The position numbers and the translations under genes are program-made. A DNA stretch of 64,000 bases from Bacillota bacterium (GTDB lineage: Bacteria; Bacillota; Bacilli; Paenibacillales; Paenibacillaceae), in NCBI GenBank assembly GCA_023391635.1, contig JAEWAQ010000012.1, positions 186,001 through 250,000 of the forward strand, read 5' to 3'. The notes beneath the pieces are model-generated. The model was not told where the DNA came from, searched no databases, and saw only the letters and a program-made list of their open reading frames with translations. Within the stretch, counting starts at the first letter, position 1, and every line of letters begins with the position of its first letter. Of the stretch, positions 25,854 to 34,008 are shown in pieces.

Positions 25854-27626
25854 GTGAAACGATTGACCTCCCTGTATATTCCGCTCCGAGTCAAGTTCAT
25901 CGTTATCTTCGTGGCGCTGATTACGATTCCTTTCGGCATCAGCGAAGTTTTGACGTACCGCGAATATATCGCGCAAGTCAAGGCGAACACGACGGTGAGC
26001 GTGCTGCAGACGACCGATCAGATCAAGCTGAACCTGGATCGGTTCATGAAAGATCTGGAACGGTTGTCCGTATTCCCCTTTTACGATCTGGAGGTTATGA
26101 ATACCTTGTCCCAAGTCGCGGATAGCGGCGCGGGGCCTGCCTATATTCCGTCCAATACGCAACAGAAGATGAGCCTGTTTCTCTCGTCTCTGGAGTTCGA
26201 CCGTCCGGAAATCCGGCGCATCGTGATGCTCGCGCCCGACGGGCGCGTGTTCAGCAGCCGGAGCAACGTGGCCACGCAGTGGGTACGGGAATCCGAGCCC
26301 TGGATCGGCGAGGTCGAATCGACGGACGGCGAGCTGGTCATTCTGAAGCCGCATGTGCCGGGCTACACGCTGACGGACAAATCCGTGACCGTATCGGTGC
26401 TGCGCAAAATATTGGAGCCTTATACGGACAAGTATCTCGGCATCATCAAGATCGATCTGAGCGCCAAGGCGTTCAGCTCATTGATCACGCCGGCCTCCAA
26501 TCTGTCGACTTCCCAACTGAGACTGTCGTTGTACGACCGGGAACGAAATTTATTGTATCCGCTTCCCTCGGGGAGCCGGGAGGCGAACGGCAGCAAACAG
26601 GATACGATGGAAGACAATTCGTTCATCCGGGTGTCGGTCGAATCCGATTATTCGGGCATCCAAGTCGTCGGCACGGTGCAAGCCGATCAGCTGCAGCAGG
26701 ATGCTTACCGGCTGATCCGATTCACGCTGATCATCTCCGGAGCGGCGCTTCTTGTCGCGTATTTGCTGGCGCTGTTCATCGCCAATGGGCTCGTTAAGCC
26801 GATCCGCCATCTCCGCAGGAAGATGTGGCTCGTGCAGCAAGGAGCTTTTCACGAAAGGGTGGAAAGGATCACGAATGACGAAATCGGATTTTTGTCCAAA
26901 GGCTTCAATGTGATGGTCGCGGAAATCGGCCGTCTGGTCAAGGAAGTGTACGAGACCCGAATCCGCGAGCGGGAAGCCGAATTGTCGGCGCTGCAGAGCC
27001 AGATCAACCCGCACTTTCTGTACAATACGCTGGAATCGATGAATGCGATCGCACTGAAGTATAAGATGCTGGAGCTGTCCGATCTGATCTGCCATCTAGG
27101 GAATTTGCTTCGGTATACAGTGTACAAGCAGGAGCTTCCGGTGAAGCTGCGGGATGAGCTTCACTTCGTCGAATCGTATCTCGAGATCGAGTCGCTTCGG
27201 CTGGGCGACAGGCTGGTGCTGCGCATCCAGGTCGATGCGTCGCTGGAAAAATGCCTTATTCCGAAACTGATTTTGCAGCCGTTCGTCGAAAACGTGATCG
27301 AGCACGGGTATGATGCGGCGGATTCCCGCATCGAGTTGCATATCGCGGCTTCCCTGGACGGGGACGATCTGGTCATTTGCATCGCGAATAACGGCAAGGG
27401 GATGAGCGATGAACAGCGGCAAATGCTTCAGGAGAATATGATGCGGGAGAATCACGCGGGGGAAATAACCGGGTTCGCCGGGGAGCGGGTGAAGGGGGTA
27501 GCGCTGCGCAACGTATTTCAGCGTCTGCGGATCCGCTACGGAGAGCCATACGGCGTTACCATCCTGCCGAATGAAGGCACGGGGGCTGCTTTCCTGATCC
27601 GGCTTCCTTTCCAATGGGGGGAATGA
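25854..27626 (+). CDS. YesM-type sensor histidine kinase
   Basis: 590 residues, GTG start six bases after the peptidase stop, with AAAGGATG upstream. Two membrane helices (about 13-33 and about 290-310) flank a large extracellular sensor. HAMP follows, then His387 in LQSQINPHFLYNTLESM, and a HATPase with NNGKGMS. Paired with the next gene and part of the same operon. Confidence 0.92.
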   Translation: MKRLTSLYIPLRVKFIVIFVALITIPFGISEVLTYREYIAQVKANTTVSVLQTTDQIKLNLDRFMKDLERLSVFPFYDLEVMNTLSQVADSGAGPAYIPSNTQQKMSLFLSSLEFDRPEIRRIVMLAPDGRVFSSRSNVATQWVRESEPWIGEVESTDGELVILKPHVPGYTLTDKSVTVSVLRKILEPYTDKYLGIIKIDLSAKAFSSLITPASNLSTSQLRLSLYDRERNLLYPLPSGSREANGSKQDTMEDNSFIRVSVESDYSGIQVVGTVQADQLQQDAYRLIRFTLIISGAALLVAYLLALFIANGLVKPIRHLRRKMWLVQQGAFHERVERITNDEIGFLSKGFNVMVAEIGRLVKEVYETRIREREAELSALQSQINPHFLYNTLESMNAIALKYKMLELSDLICHLGNLLRYTVYKQELPVKLRDELHFVESYLEIESLRLGDRLVLRIQVDASLEKCLIPKLILQPFVENVIEHGYDAADSRIELHIAASLDGDDLVICIANNGKGMSDEQRQMLQENMMRENHAGEITGFAGERVKGVALRNVFQRLRIRYGEPYGVTILPNEGTGAAFLIRLPFQWGE

Positions 27627-27629
27627 ATC

Positions 27630-28391
27630 ATGCTGAAAGTGATCGTGGCAGAGGATGAATGGAAGATCCGGCAAGGAATCTGCGATTTCGTCGAACAAGT
27701 GGTCGGCGGCTTCAAAGTCATCGGGCAAGCGACTAACGGCTATGAAGTGCTTGAGCTGATGCGGGGAGAGGCCCCGGACTTGCTGATTACGGATATTCGC
27801 ATGAATGAGATGAACGGGCTGGAGCTGATCAAACGGCTTCATCAACGGTCAGAGCAGATGAAGATATTAATCATCTCGGCGTATAACGAATTCGAATACG
27901 CGCAAATGGCGCTTCGCTACGGGGCGGCGGACTATATGCTCAAGCCGATCGATCGCATCCAGTTCACCCAGTTCCTTAGCAAAATGAAGCACGATTTGGA
28001 CGCGCAAGCCGACTCTGGAGATTCGGAGCAGGGCCAGAACGAGAGGCGCGAGATTCGCAGAGTCAAGGAATGGATCCACGCCAACCTGCGGGGAGAGATT
28101 ACCTTGCAGAAGGTCGCCGAAGAAGTGTACATGAGCCCGAAGTATTTATCCGTCTTCTTTAAATCCGAAACGGGCGTTCATTTCTCCGATTACGTGGAAC
28201 AATGCCGGATCGCCAAGGCGAAGAAGCTTCTGCAAGAGACGCGGCTGAAAATATACGAGATCGCCGAGCTGTGCGGATATGCAAGCCCGAAGCATTTCAT
28301 GGTCATCTTTAAGCAGGTGGCGGGATGTACGCCGACGGAGTTTCGGGAGCTGCCCGCCGCGACAGTCGACTGCGGAGATGAAGGACGATGA
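27630..28391 (+). CDS. Response regulator (REC plus AraC HTH), compact YesN type
   Basis: 253 residues. Receiver with phospho-acceptor Asp55 in LLITDIRMNE and Lys in YMLKPI, then directly the AraC HTH (LQKVAEEVYMSPKYLSVFFK; LCGYASPKHFMVIFKQ). It lacks the long central region seen in the 13438 regulator. It overlaps the following binding-protein gene by four bases. Confidence 0.92.
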   Translation: MLKVIVAEDEWKIRQGICDFVEQVVGGFKVIGQATNGYEVLELMRGEAPDLLITDIRMNEMNGLELIKRLHQRSEQMKILIISAYNEFEYAQMALRYGAADYMLKPIDRIQFTQFLSKMKHDLDAQADSGDSEQGQNERREIRRVKEWIHANLRGEITLQKVAEEVYMSPKYLSVFFKSETGVHFSDYVEQCRIAKAKKLLQETRLKIYEIAELCGYASPKHFMVIFKQVAGCTPTEFRELPAATVDCGDEGR

Positions 28392-29692
28392 GGAAGCGGA
28401 GCCGCGCAGTCGGCAGAAGCCTCATGCTTCTGCTCGTGTTGTCTATCGTCGCATCGGCATGTACGGGCTTCGGGTCCGAGCCGCGGCTGCCGGTCGTGTC
28501 ACCGGCGTTGAAGCCCATTACATTGAAGTTCAGCGTCTGGGGCAGCGAGGAGCGGGCGGAGATGTATCAGGCCATGGCGGCCGAATTCCGGGAGTCGCAT
28601 CCGAACGTCGACGTCGATGTGCTGTACATTCCGTTCAACGACTATCAGCAGAAGCTGTCGATTATGATCGCTTCCAAGACGGCGCCTGACCTGGGCTGGA
28701 TCGCCGAGCGGATGATCCCCCAGTTTATGACCGCGGGACAATTGATCGATATATCGGAGCTGAAGACGGACCCGGGGTACAACTTCAAAGACTTTTATCC
28801 TTCGGCGATGGAGATTTTCAGCGAGGACGGCCGCATTTACGGCATTCCGTTCTCCACGCCGCCGACGATTATGTTCTATAACAAGACGCTATTTCGGGCC
28901 AAGGGCGTACAGACGCCGATAGAGCTGTACGAGCAAGGCGACTGGACGTACGAACGGCTGATCCAGACGGCGCAGGCGTTGACCGATCCGGCTGAAGGCG
29001 TCTACGGCGTGAAGCTAGTCTCCGACCTGAAGGAATGGACCGGAGCGACGATGTCCCTGTTCCGGGCGTACGGGGCCGAGATGTTCGATGACGGCGGCAG
29101 CCGCTTTACGTTGAACTCCCCCGGCGGACGCGAGGCGATGCAGCTGTTCAGCGATCTGTTGTTCAAGTACAAGGTGCATCCCAAAGCCGGAGATCAGACG
29201 ACGTTTGAATCCGGCAAGTTGGGCATGTACCAGTTCCCTTACAGTTATGTGGAAACAGCGAGGCGGATCACCGATTTCGAATGGGACATCGCTCCTCTGC
29301 CCGCTGGCCCGAGCGGCGCCATCAGCGCGATGGGCATTGCCGGCTATTCCGTCTTCAAGGGGACGAAGCATCCGAAGGAAGCGTTGGAATTTCTGAAGTT
29401 CATCAGCCAGCCGAACAACATGGAGATCACCTCGGGGGTTTACGTGCCTTCGCGTCAATCCGTGCTGGAGTCGGACGCGTTCATGAACTCGCATCGCGTT
29501 CCGTCGCGGGAGAGCATCCAACTCGCCGTGATCGATCAGATGAAGACGGCTCGCCTGAATCCGTCGCACGAAAACTGGCAGAGGATCGACACGGAGATGC
29601 GGGTTCTGTTTGATCTGTTATACACGCAGAGCAAGCCGGTAAACGGCATCTTGGACGAGATGGAGGAAACCATAGCCCCCTTATTGAAGTAG
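28388..29692 (+). CDS. Second solute-binding lipoprotein, paralogue of 21588
   Basis: 434 residues with lipobox VASAC at about residues 21-25. It shares long blocks with the first binding protein (IPFNDYQQKLSIMIASKTAPD, AERMIPQF, GIPFSTPP, FEWDIAP, GYSVFKG). It overlaps the response regulator rather than standing beside permeases. Inference: it may be a dedicated ligand-presenting partner of the sensor kinase, or a second specificity for the same permeases. Confidence 0.9.
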   Translation: MRKRSRAVGRSLMLLLVLSIVASACTGFGSEPRLPVVSPALKPITLKFSVWGSEERAEMYQAMAAEFRESHPNVDVDVLYIPFNDYQQKLSIMIASKTAPDLGWIAERMIPQFMTAGQLIDISELKTDPGYNFKDFYPSAMEIFSEDGRIYGIPFSTPPTIMFYNKTLFRAKGVQTPIELYEQGDWTYERLIQTAQALTDPAEGVYGVKLVSDLKEWTGATMSLFRAYGAEMFDDGGSRFTLNSPGGREAMQLFSDLLFKYKVHPKAGDQTTFESGKLGMYQFPYSYVETARRITDFEWDIAPLPAGPSGAISAMGIAGYSVFKGTKHPKEALEFLKFISQPNNMEITSGVYVPSRQSVLESDAFMNSHRVPSRESIQLAVIDQMKTARLNPSHENWQRIDTEMRVLFDLLYTQSKPVNGILDEMEETIAPLLK

Positions 29693-29721
29693 ACGGAAGA
29701 GACTCTCCTGATCTTCCTCAC

Positions 29722-29743
29722 GGTTGAATACGATTAAACGATG
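29722..29743 (+). repeat. 22-bp direct repeat, copy 2
   Basis: Identical to 20941-20962. It contains the ATG of the SDR remnant, and is the junction at which foreign upstream sequence meets the SDR copy. Confidence 0.7.
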
Positions 29744-30049
29744 TCCAAATTCGGGATTGGATACATCCATACCTCTCTCATAGATCGATTGCGCACTTAC
29801 AATGCCAACGCCAAGGATGTCATCGCCACCATCCCGGTGGCCATGGTGAAGCCTGACGATGCGGCGCGGCTTGTATTGCAAGGCGTCGAGAAGAACCGCG
29901 CCATCATCAAATTCCCGTCGTATGTCGGTTTGCTTACGTTCTTGTACCGGTTCGTGCCGAACCTGTTTGCAAGACAATCGCTGAAGACGATCCGGGATTT
30001 CCGTAAGATCCGTAAAGAAGGGAATGGATTGTCTCAGAAGGGCCAATGA
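29741..30049 (+). pseudogene. Internally deleted copy of the SDR gene at 44302
   Basis: 102 codons in frame. The first six residues MSKFGI correspond to the active-site YVMSKFGI of the intact SDR, then about 25 residues are skipped and the frame resumes at YIHTSLIDRLRTY and continues to the end with high nucleotide identity. The cofactor-binding domain and catalytic Tyr are absent, so it cannot be an active reductase. The deletion is in frame. The spacer before it carries the 22-bp repeat. Confidence 0.9.
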
Positions 30050-30119
30050 ATGATGCTTGTGCTCGGAGAACGTTCTTGTTCTGATAGGCCGCGGACAGGT
30101 GCATTAGGCAATTTTCGAT

Positions 30120-30148
30120 TTAACAAACCAACGGTCGGTATATATAAT
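30120..30148 (+). promoter_or_regulatory. Promoter with TetR-type operator
   Basis: TTAACA at 30120-30125, a 17-base spacer and TATAAT at 30143-30148. Between the boxes lies an imperfect palindrome ACCAACGGTCGGT (30127-30139). A repressor bound there would block the promoter, which fits autoregulation by the TetR gene that follows. Confidence 0.65.
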
Positions 30149-30185
30149 AAAATCATATACTTGATCGCGATAAGGGGGGATGACC

Positions 30186-30809
30186 TTGAAACAAGAGGAA
30201 CGCAGGCAACAGACGATACAACGGCTGATGGACACAACCAAGGCTTTAATCATGGAGAAGGGATGCCACTCCATCACGATGCAGGATATTATGAGCAGGT
30301 CCGGCATGTCCAAGGGCGCAATCTTTCATTACGTAAAGAGCAAGAATGAGATTTTCGTCTGGGTGCTGCAGGAGCGACTTGAAGAAACAAACGAAAGTTT
30401 CATGAACGAAGTGGAACACGGTCGCCAAAATTTTGAGGATCCGATGCGGAGAGTCCAGGAGAGCATCCTCGCTTACGAGAATCCGCAGGATGTTACGAAC
30501 AAAGTTCTGTTGTATTTGCTTGGAAAAGAAGAAGATCCCATGGTCGCGGAAGCATTGAAGCAGTATTACGACCGGTCTGTACATCTATCCAAGCGGTGGA
30601 TTGAAACAGGCCAGAAGTACGGCGTCATTCCTGAGAACGTGGATGCGGAAAAAACAGGAGACATGTTCACGCTCATGACGTTCGGATTAAGAATCCGCTC
30701 AAGTATTCCACAGGCACGGACAGTATTCAAAGCCCAGGATTTAGGGGAGTTTATAAGCGATCTATTGAATCCAGGCCGCGAACGGGAAAAGAAAGGATGG
30801 GACAAATGA
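30186..30809 (+). CDS. TetR-family regulator
   Basis: 207 residues. HTH: LIMEKGCHSITMQDIMSRSG and SKGAIFHYVKSKNEIF. TTG 30186 is preferred because AAGGGGGG lies about seven bases before it and directly abuts ATG 30180. The stop overlaps the next start (ATGA), so it controls, and is cotranscribed with, the small membrane protein. Confidence 0.88.
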   Translation: MKQEERRQQTIQRLMDTTKALIMEKGCHSITMQDIMSRSGMSKGAIFHYVKSKNEIFVWVLQERLEETNESFMNEVEHGRQNFEDPMRRVQESILAYENPQDVTNKVLLYLLGKEEDPMVAEALKQYYDRSVHLSKRWIETGQKYGVIPENVDAEKTGDMFTLMTFGLRIRSSIPQARTVFKAQDLGEFISDLLNPGREREKKGWDK

Positions 30810-31267
30810 GTTTATGGTTAGTGTTGCATTTGGTCGGCGTTTTGTTGATGGTTGGCAATGTCGTTACGGCGGCATTTTGGAAAATTCGGGCCGATCTGAC
30901 CGGGAATCCTGTTGTCATCCATCATACGGTCAGGAATGTCATGATCGCAGACTACTTCTTTACGATTCCCGGGCTCGTCCTGATCATCGTTTCAGGCGGC
31001 ATGATGGTTGGAAGATCCGGCGCCTCATTTTCGGGACTTAATTGGCTAACCTTATCGTTAATCCTGCTGGCGGGTACCGGTATCATCTGGCTTGCCATCC
31101 TCGTTCCGATGCAGCTCAGAATGATCCGATTCAGTGCCGCGTGCGTGGAGAAGGGGGCTATCTCCGCGGAATATCGCCGCGCTTCTCGTCAATGGGCCAT
31201 CTTCGGCGTTGCCGCTACGCTGCTGCCGATCGTCATTTTGTACCTGATGGTGATGAAAGGATTCTGA
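30806..31267 (+). CDS. DUF2269-like integral membrane protein
   Basis: 153 residues with four predicted membrane helices: LWLVLHLVGVLLMVGNVVTA, FFTIPGLVLIIVSGGMM, LTLSLILLAGTGIIWLAILV and a C-terminal one. The pattern of His in helix 1 and a Trp/Arg segment resembles DUF2269 proteins of unknown function. ATG 30806 fits AAAGG nine bases upstream. It is coupled to the TetR gene. Confidence 0.7.
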   Translation: MSLWLVLHLVGVLLMVGNVVTAAFWKIRADLTGNPVVIHHTVRNVMIADYFFTIPGLVLIIVSGGMMVGRSGASFSGLNWLTLSLILLAGTGIIWLAILVPMQLRMIRFSAACVEKGAISAEYRRASRQWAIFGVAATLLPIVILYLMVMKGF

Positions 31268-31440
31268 GTCTGAGGTGTTACTTTGGAGCCGCGCTTCGGG
31301 CCGGCGTTGCGGGGCTGCTGGCGAAACTGACTAATATTTTTGATAAAAAAGTACAGTCGATTCCAGATGAAATTTGTTAAGCTGAGTTTAGCGACAGGAA
31401 ATACTCCGAACAACATCTTCGGTCTTGGAAGGGGGCTAGT

Positions 31441-32808
31441 ATGGAGACATCCGGAATCGTCCAGCGGGCGATCGACTATATAGAGGAACATCTTTATGAA
31501 CCTCTTTCGTTGGAAGACATCGCAGAGGCGGCCGCGATGTCGGTTCCCAATCTGTATCGCTTGTTTTATGCGATGACGGGCCACCCCATCAAAGAGTATG
31601 TACGCAAACGCCGGATTAGCGAAGCAGCCTGTCTATTGCGTAATACTGATCATGCAACCATCGATATTGGAATTGGTTGCGGATTTCAATCGTACCGAAC
31701 ATTCATTAACACATTTAAGCGAAGCACGGGACTGACTCCGGGTCAGTATCGACAAGCGGGATTCATTTTCAGTTTTGAGCAGATCAACCTGCATGAACGA
31801 GTGACATACCTTGAAGAAAGGGAGGTGTTCGATCGTTTCCCGGACGTAAAGGTTATCCGACTGGCTCCTCAGAAAGGAATAGGTTTTCTTTATGCCGCCG
31901 AACGGGAGGAGGGCATTGAAGATGAAGCTCTTAGCCGATTCCATGCCTTCTTGGAACAGAGAGGACTCGACATGAGCCAACTGAGGCTATTCGGGTGGAA
32001 TGTTGATAGGAAAGGAAGTCAACAACCATACGGCTACCAACTGGCGGCTGTCGGCGAGATCGTGACAACCTGCGTAGAAGACATACACCTTATTGAACTG
32101 CCTGGAGGTCATTACGCGGTGACACATGCTCCGGCTGGGTCTGGCCGTACGATCATTGACGCTTGGAATCGTCTGGTCTCCGATTGGCTTCCGCGGAGCA
32201 CGTTCCAGCTCGGAGAGCTTCATTTTCTTGAAGAATATCAACAATTCAGCAAACAGGTTGCTCGCTTGAAGCTCTACCTCCCTGTCGAGCGCCGTTATGA
32301 GACAGAGACCATTGAAGTCATGGAGCGTTCGACAGTGAAGGTCGTTTCCTTTCGAGAAGAGGGCAAGGATTGCGTGATACGGGCAGATGAGGCTTCCGTC
32401 CAATGGTTAAGGATGAATGGGTTTATCGGGGATAATCGCATCAATCTTTTCATGAGTTGCAGTTTTCCGGCAGATGAAAGAATCACATATGAAGTACATA
32501 TTGCACCGCCGGATGAATTTGTCCCGTCACAGGAGGATTTGCATCGGATGAATCGGTTGGAAGGCGGATTGTACGCCTGTATCACCACAAGAGCTTATGG
32601 CTCAATGTCAGGTGTGCTTGAACGGATCTATCGCTGGCTTCATACAACAACGGACTATGAACCGGATGGCAAACGCTCGTGGTATTCGTACTACGTACCT
32701 TATACAGGGAATAAACCAGGCGAGGGAAGGGATTTTGAGCGATCAGTTTATGTAGAGTGCTGCGTACCTGTTATTTTACGAGGAAGATCTCTGCATCTGA
32801 AAGGATGA
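31441..32808 (+). CDS. AraC-type regulator with C-terminal effector-binding domains
   Basis: 455 residues. The AraC double HTH is at the N-terminus (LEDIAEAAAMSVPNLYRLFYA; IGIGCGFQSYRTFINTFKR; GLTPGQYR). The rest contains what look like two GyrI/BmrR-type effector domains, with VIRLAPQKGIGFLY, IELPGGHYAVTHAPAG, and later LEGGLYACITTRAYG. Such proteins sense hydrophobic drugs or signals. GGAAGGGGG precedes the ATG. The target is unknown. Confidence 0.85.
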   Translation: METSGIVQRAIDYIEEHLYEPLSLEDIAEAAAMSVPNLYRLFYAMTGHPIKEYVRKRRISEAACLLRNTDHATIDIGIGCGFQSYRTFINTFKRSTGLTPGQYRQAGFIFSFEQINLHERVTYLEEREVFDRFPDVKVIRLAPQKGIGFLYAAEREEGIEDEALSRFHAFLEQRGLDMSQLRLFGWNVDRKGSQQPYGYQLAAVGEIVTTCVEDIHLIELPGGHYAVTHAPAGSGRTIIDAWNRLVSDWLPRSTFQLGELHFLEEYQQFSKQVARLKLYLPVERRYETETIEVMERSTVKVVSFREEGKDCVIRADEASVQWLRMNGFIGDNRINLFMSCSFPADERITYEVHIAPPDEFVPSQEDLHRMNRLEGGLYACITTRAYGSMSGVLERIYRWLHTTTDYEPDGKRSWYSYYVPYTGNKPGEGRDFERSVYVECCVPVILRGRSLHLKG

Positions 32809-32917
32809 ATGATAAATGGGTCAACGTGCGAAAAATGCAGATGGTTACAAGCCCGTGCTTTTTCCAGCAGCATTAAAAATGCTTAGAAACGTAAATGAGC
32901 AAAGGGAGGAAATGGAT

Positions 32918-33382
32918 ATGCCAGAATATGAGGAAACCAAAGTGGAACAAGTGCTGGAAGACATTACCGGTATGACTTGTATTTACGTACCAGTCAATGA
33001 TGTTTACGAGTCCATCAAATGGTACCAGAAGAATTTGGGGTACCAACCTTCCAACAACGAACTTGTTGAGCCTGGAATGGTGACGGCGATTTTGAATTTT
33101 CCCGATCGGAATGGAAATCTTCCCTCACCTGGTTTAAGGCAAGTTGTACCCGCGTTGTTCCTTCACAAATCGGACGAAGAAGGCGGCAGATTACGGTTTT
33201 CATGGTCATTGGACAGCGGCAAACCCCATGCAATGGCATGTTTTATTACACCACGGATCGAGGAGTTATATAACCGTTTCAGGGAAAACGGAGTGAATAT
33301 TTTAGGAGAACGGGTGACAAGCGGACCCAACATAACGTTCGCCGATCCTGATGGTAACGTATGGGAAGTTTGGCAGCCATAA
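32918..33382 (+). CDS. VOC/glyoxalase-fold protein
   Basis: 154 residues. Beta-alpha-beta-beta-beta pattern of the vicinal oxygen chelate fold: MTCIYVPVNDVYESIKWYQKN, then the typical end ITFADPDGNVWEVWQP with Asp-Pro-Asp-Gly. GGGAGG eight bases before ATG 32918 favours this start; earlier frames have no ribosome binding site. These proteins act as lyases, dioxygenases or drug binders. The upstream AraC gene may control it. Confidence 0.8.
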   Translation: MPEYEETKVEQVLEDITGMTCIYVPVNDVYESIKWYQKNLGYQPSNNELVEPGMVTAILNFPDRNGNLPSPGLRQVVPALFLHKSDEEGGRLRFSWSLDSGKPHAMACFITPRIEELYNRFRENGVNILGERVTSGPNITFADPDGNVWEVWQP

Positions 33383-33577
33383 TCGGGAAACGAAGTTGAA
33401 CAAAGAGAGAACAAGTAAGGGCCATAACGATTGTTGGAATTTGTAGAAATATGGATGACAGAATATGTGTATAGAGGTATTATTACATTGAGTTTATATA
33501 CAAAACAATGGGAAGTAATGGTGAAAGAGCGAGAGAGGCTGACTACTCCCATAATGGATCGATTGCCATGATAAGCA

Positions 33578-33606
33578 AAGCGAGCTTGCTCCCCAAAGGC
33601 GGCTCG
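33578..33606 (+). terminator. Hairpin upstream of the small lipoprotein
   Basis: AGCGAGC and GCTCGCT pair around about 15 bases and are followed by ATTTAT. Possibly the terminator of the VOC gene. The stretch from 33383 to here shows no gene. Confidence 0.45.
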
Positions 33607-33630
33607 CTATTTATAAAGGGGCATAAGAAC

Positions 33631-33888
33631 ATGAAAAAGTTAGTTCTTATTGGTATTGTACTTTTTCTAACTGTAAGTGTGTCTGCTTGCTCTAGTGTTT
33701 CCAAAGATGAATATCAAAAGGCTTTGGATGACAATGCCAAACTTAAAAGATTAACAAAAGTCAGAGTGCTAGAAGAGGATAATGTTATCTTGTATGGGGT
33801 GTCAGAAGGTCTTTATACATATAAGTCAACCATGGGCGGGAATATCACGATACCTTTGATAAACGTTGAAAGAATTGATATAAAATAG
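33631..33888 (+). CDS. Small secreted lipoprotein of unknown function
   Basis: 85 residues. Signal peptide MKKLVLIGIVLFLTVSVSAC with a lipobox Cys at residue 20, then SSVSKDEYQKALDDNAKLK, a probable short coiled coil, and a beta-rich end. AAAGGGG lies nine bases before ATG 33631. The sequence is more AT-rich than its neighbours, suggesting separate origin. No family recognised. Confidence 0.7.
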   Translation: MKKLVLIGIVLFLTVSVSACSSVSKDEYQKALDDNAKLKRLTKVRVLEEDNVILYGVSEGLYTYKSTMGGNITIPLINVERIDIK

Positions 33889-34008
33889 CTCACAACTCAT
33901 ATTGCCGATGTATTTGCCCTCTCCGGCCTAGACAAGAGAGGACAGGAAATCGAATACGAACCAATTGTTTCCGCTCGCTTCCATTCACAGAAGTTGAGCG
34001 GTAATTTT

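Noticed and set aside
27096..27845. Minus-strand frame opposite the kinase/regulator junction
   Set aside because: The plus strand here encodes clear HATPase and receiver motifs; the antisense has none.
20941..30049. Insertion-sequence ends as the cause of the repeats
   Set aside because: No transposase fragment, terminal inverted repeat or target duplication was found near the 22-bp repeat or any remnant.
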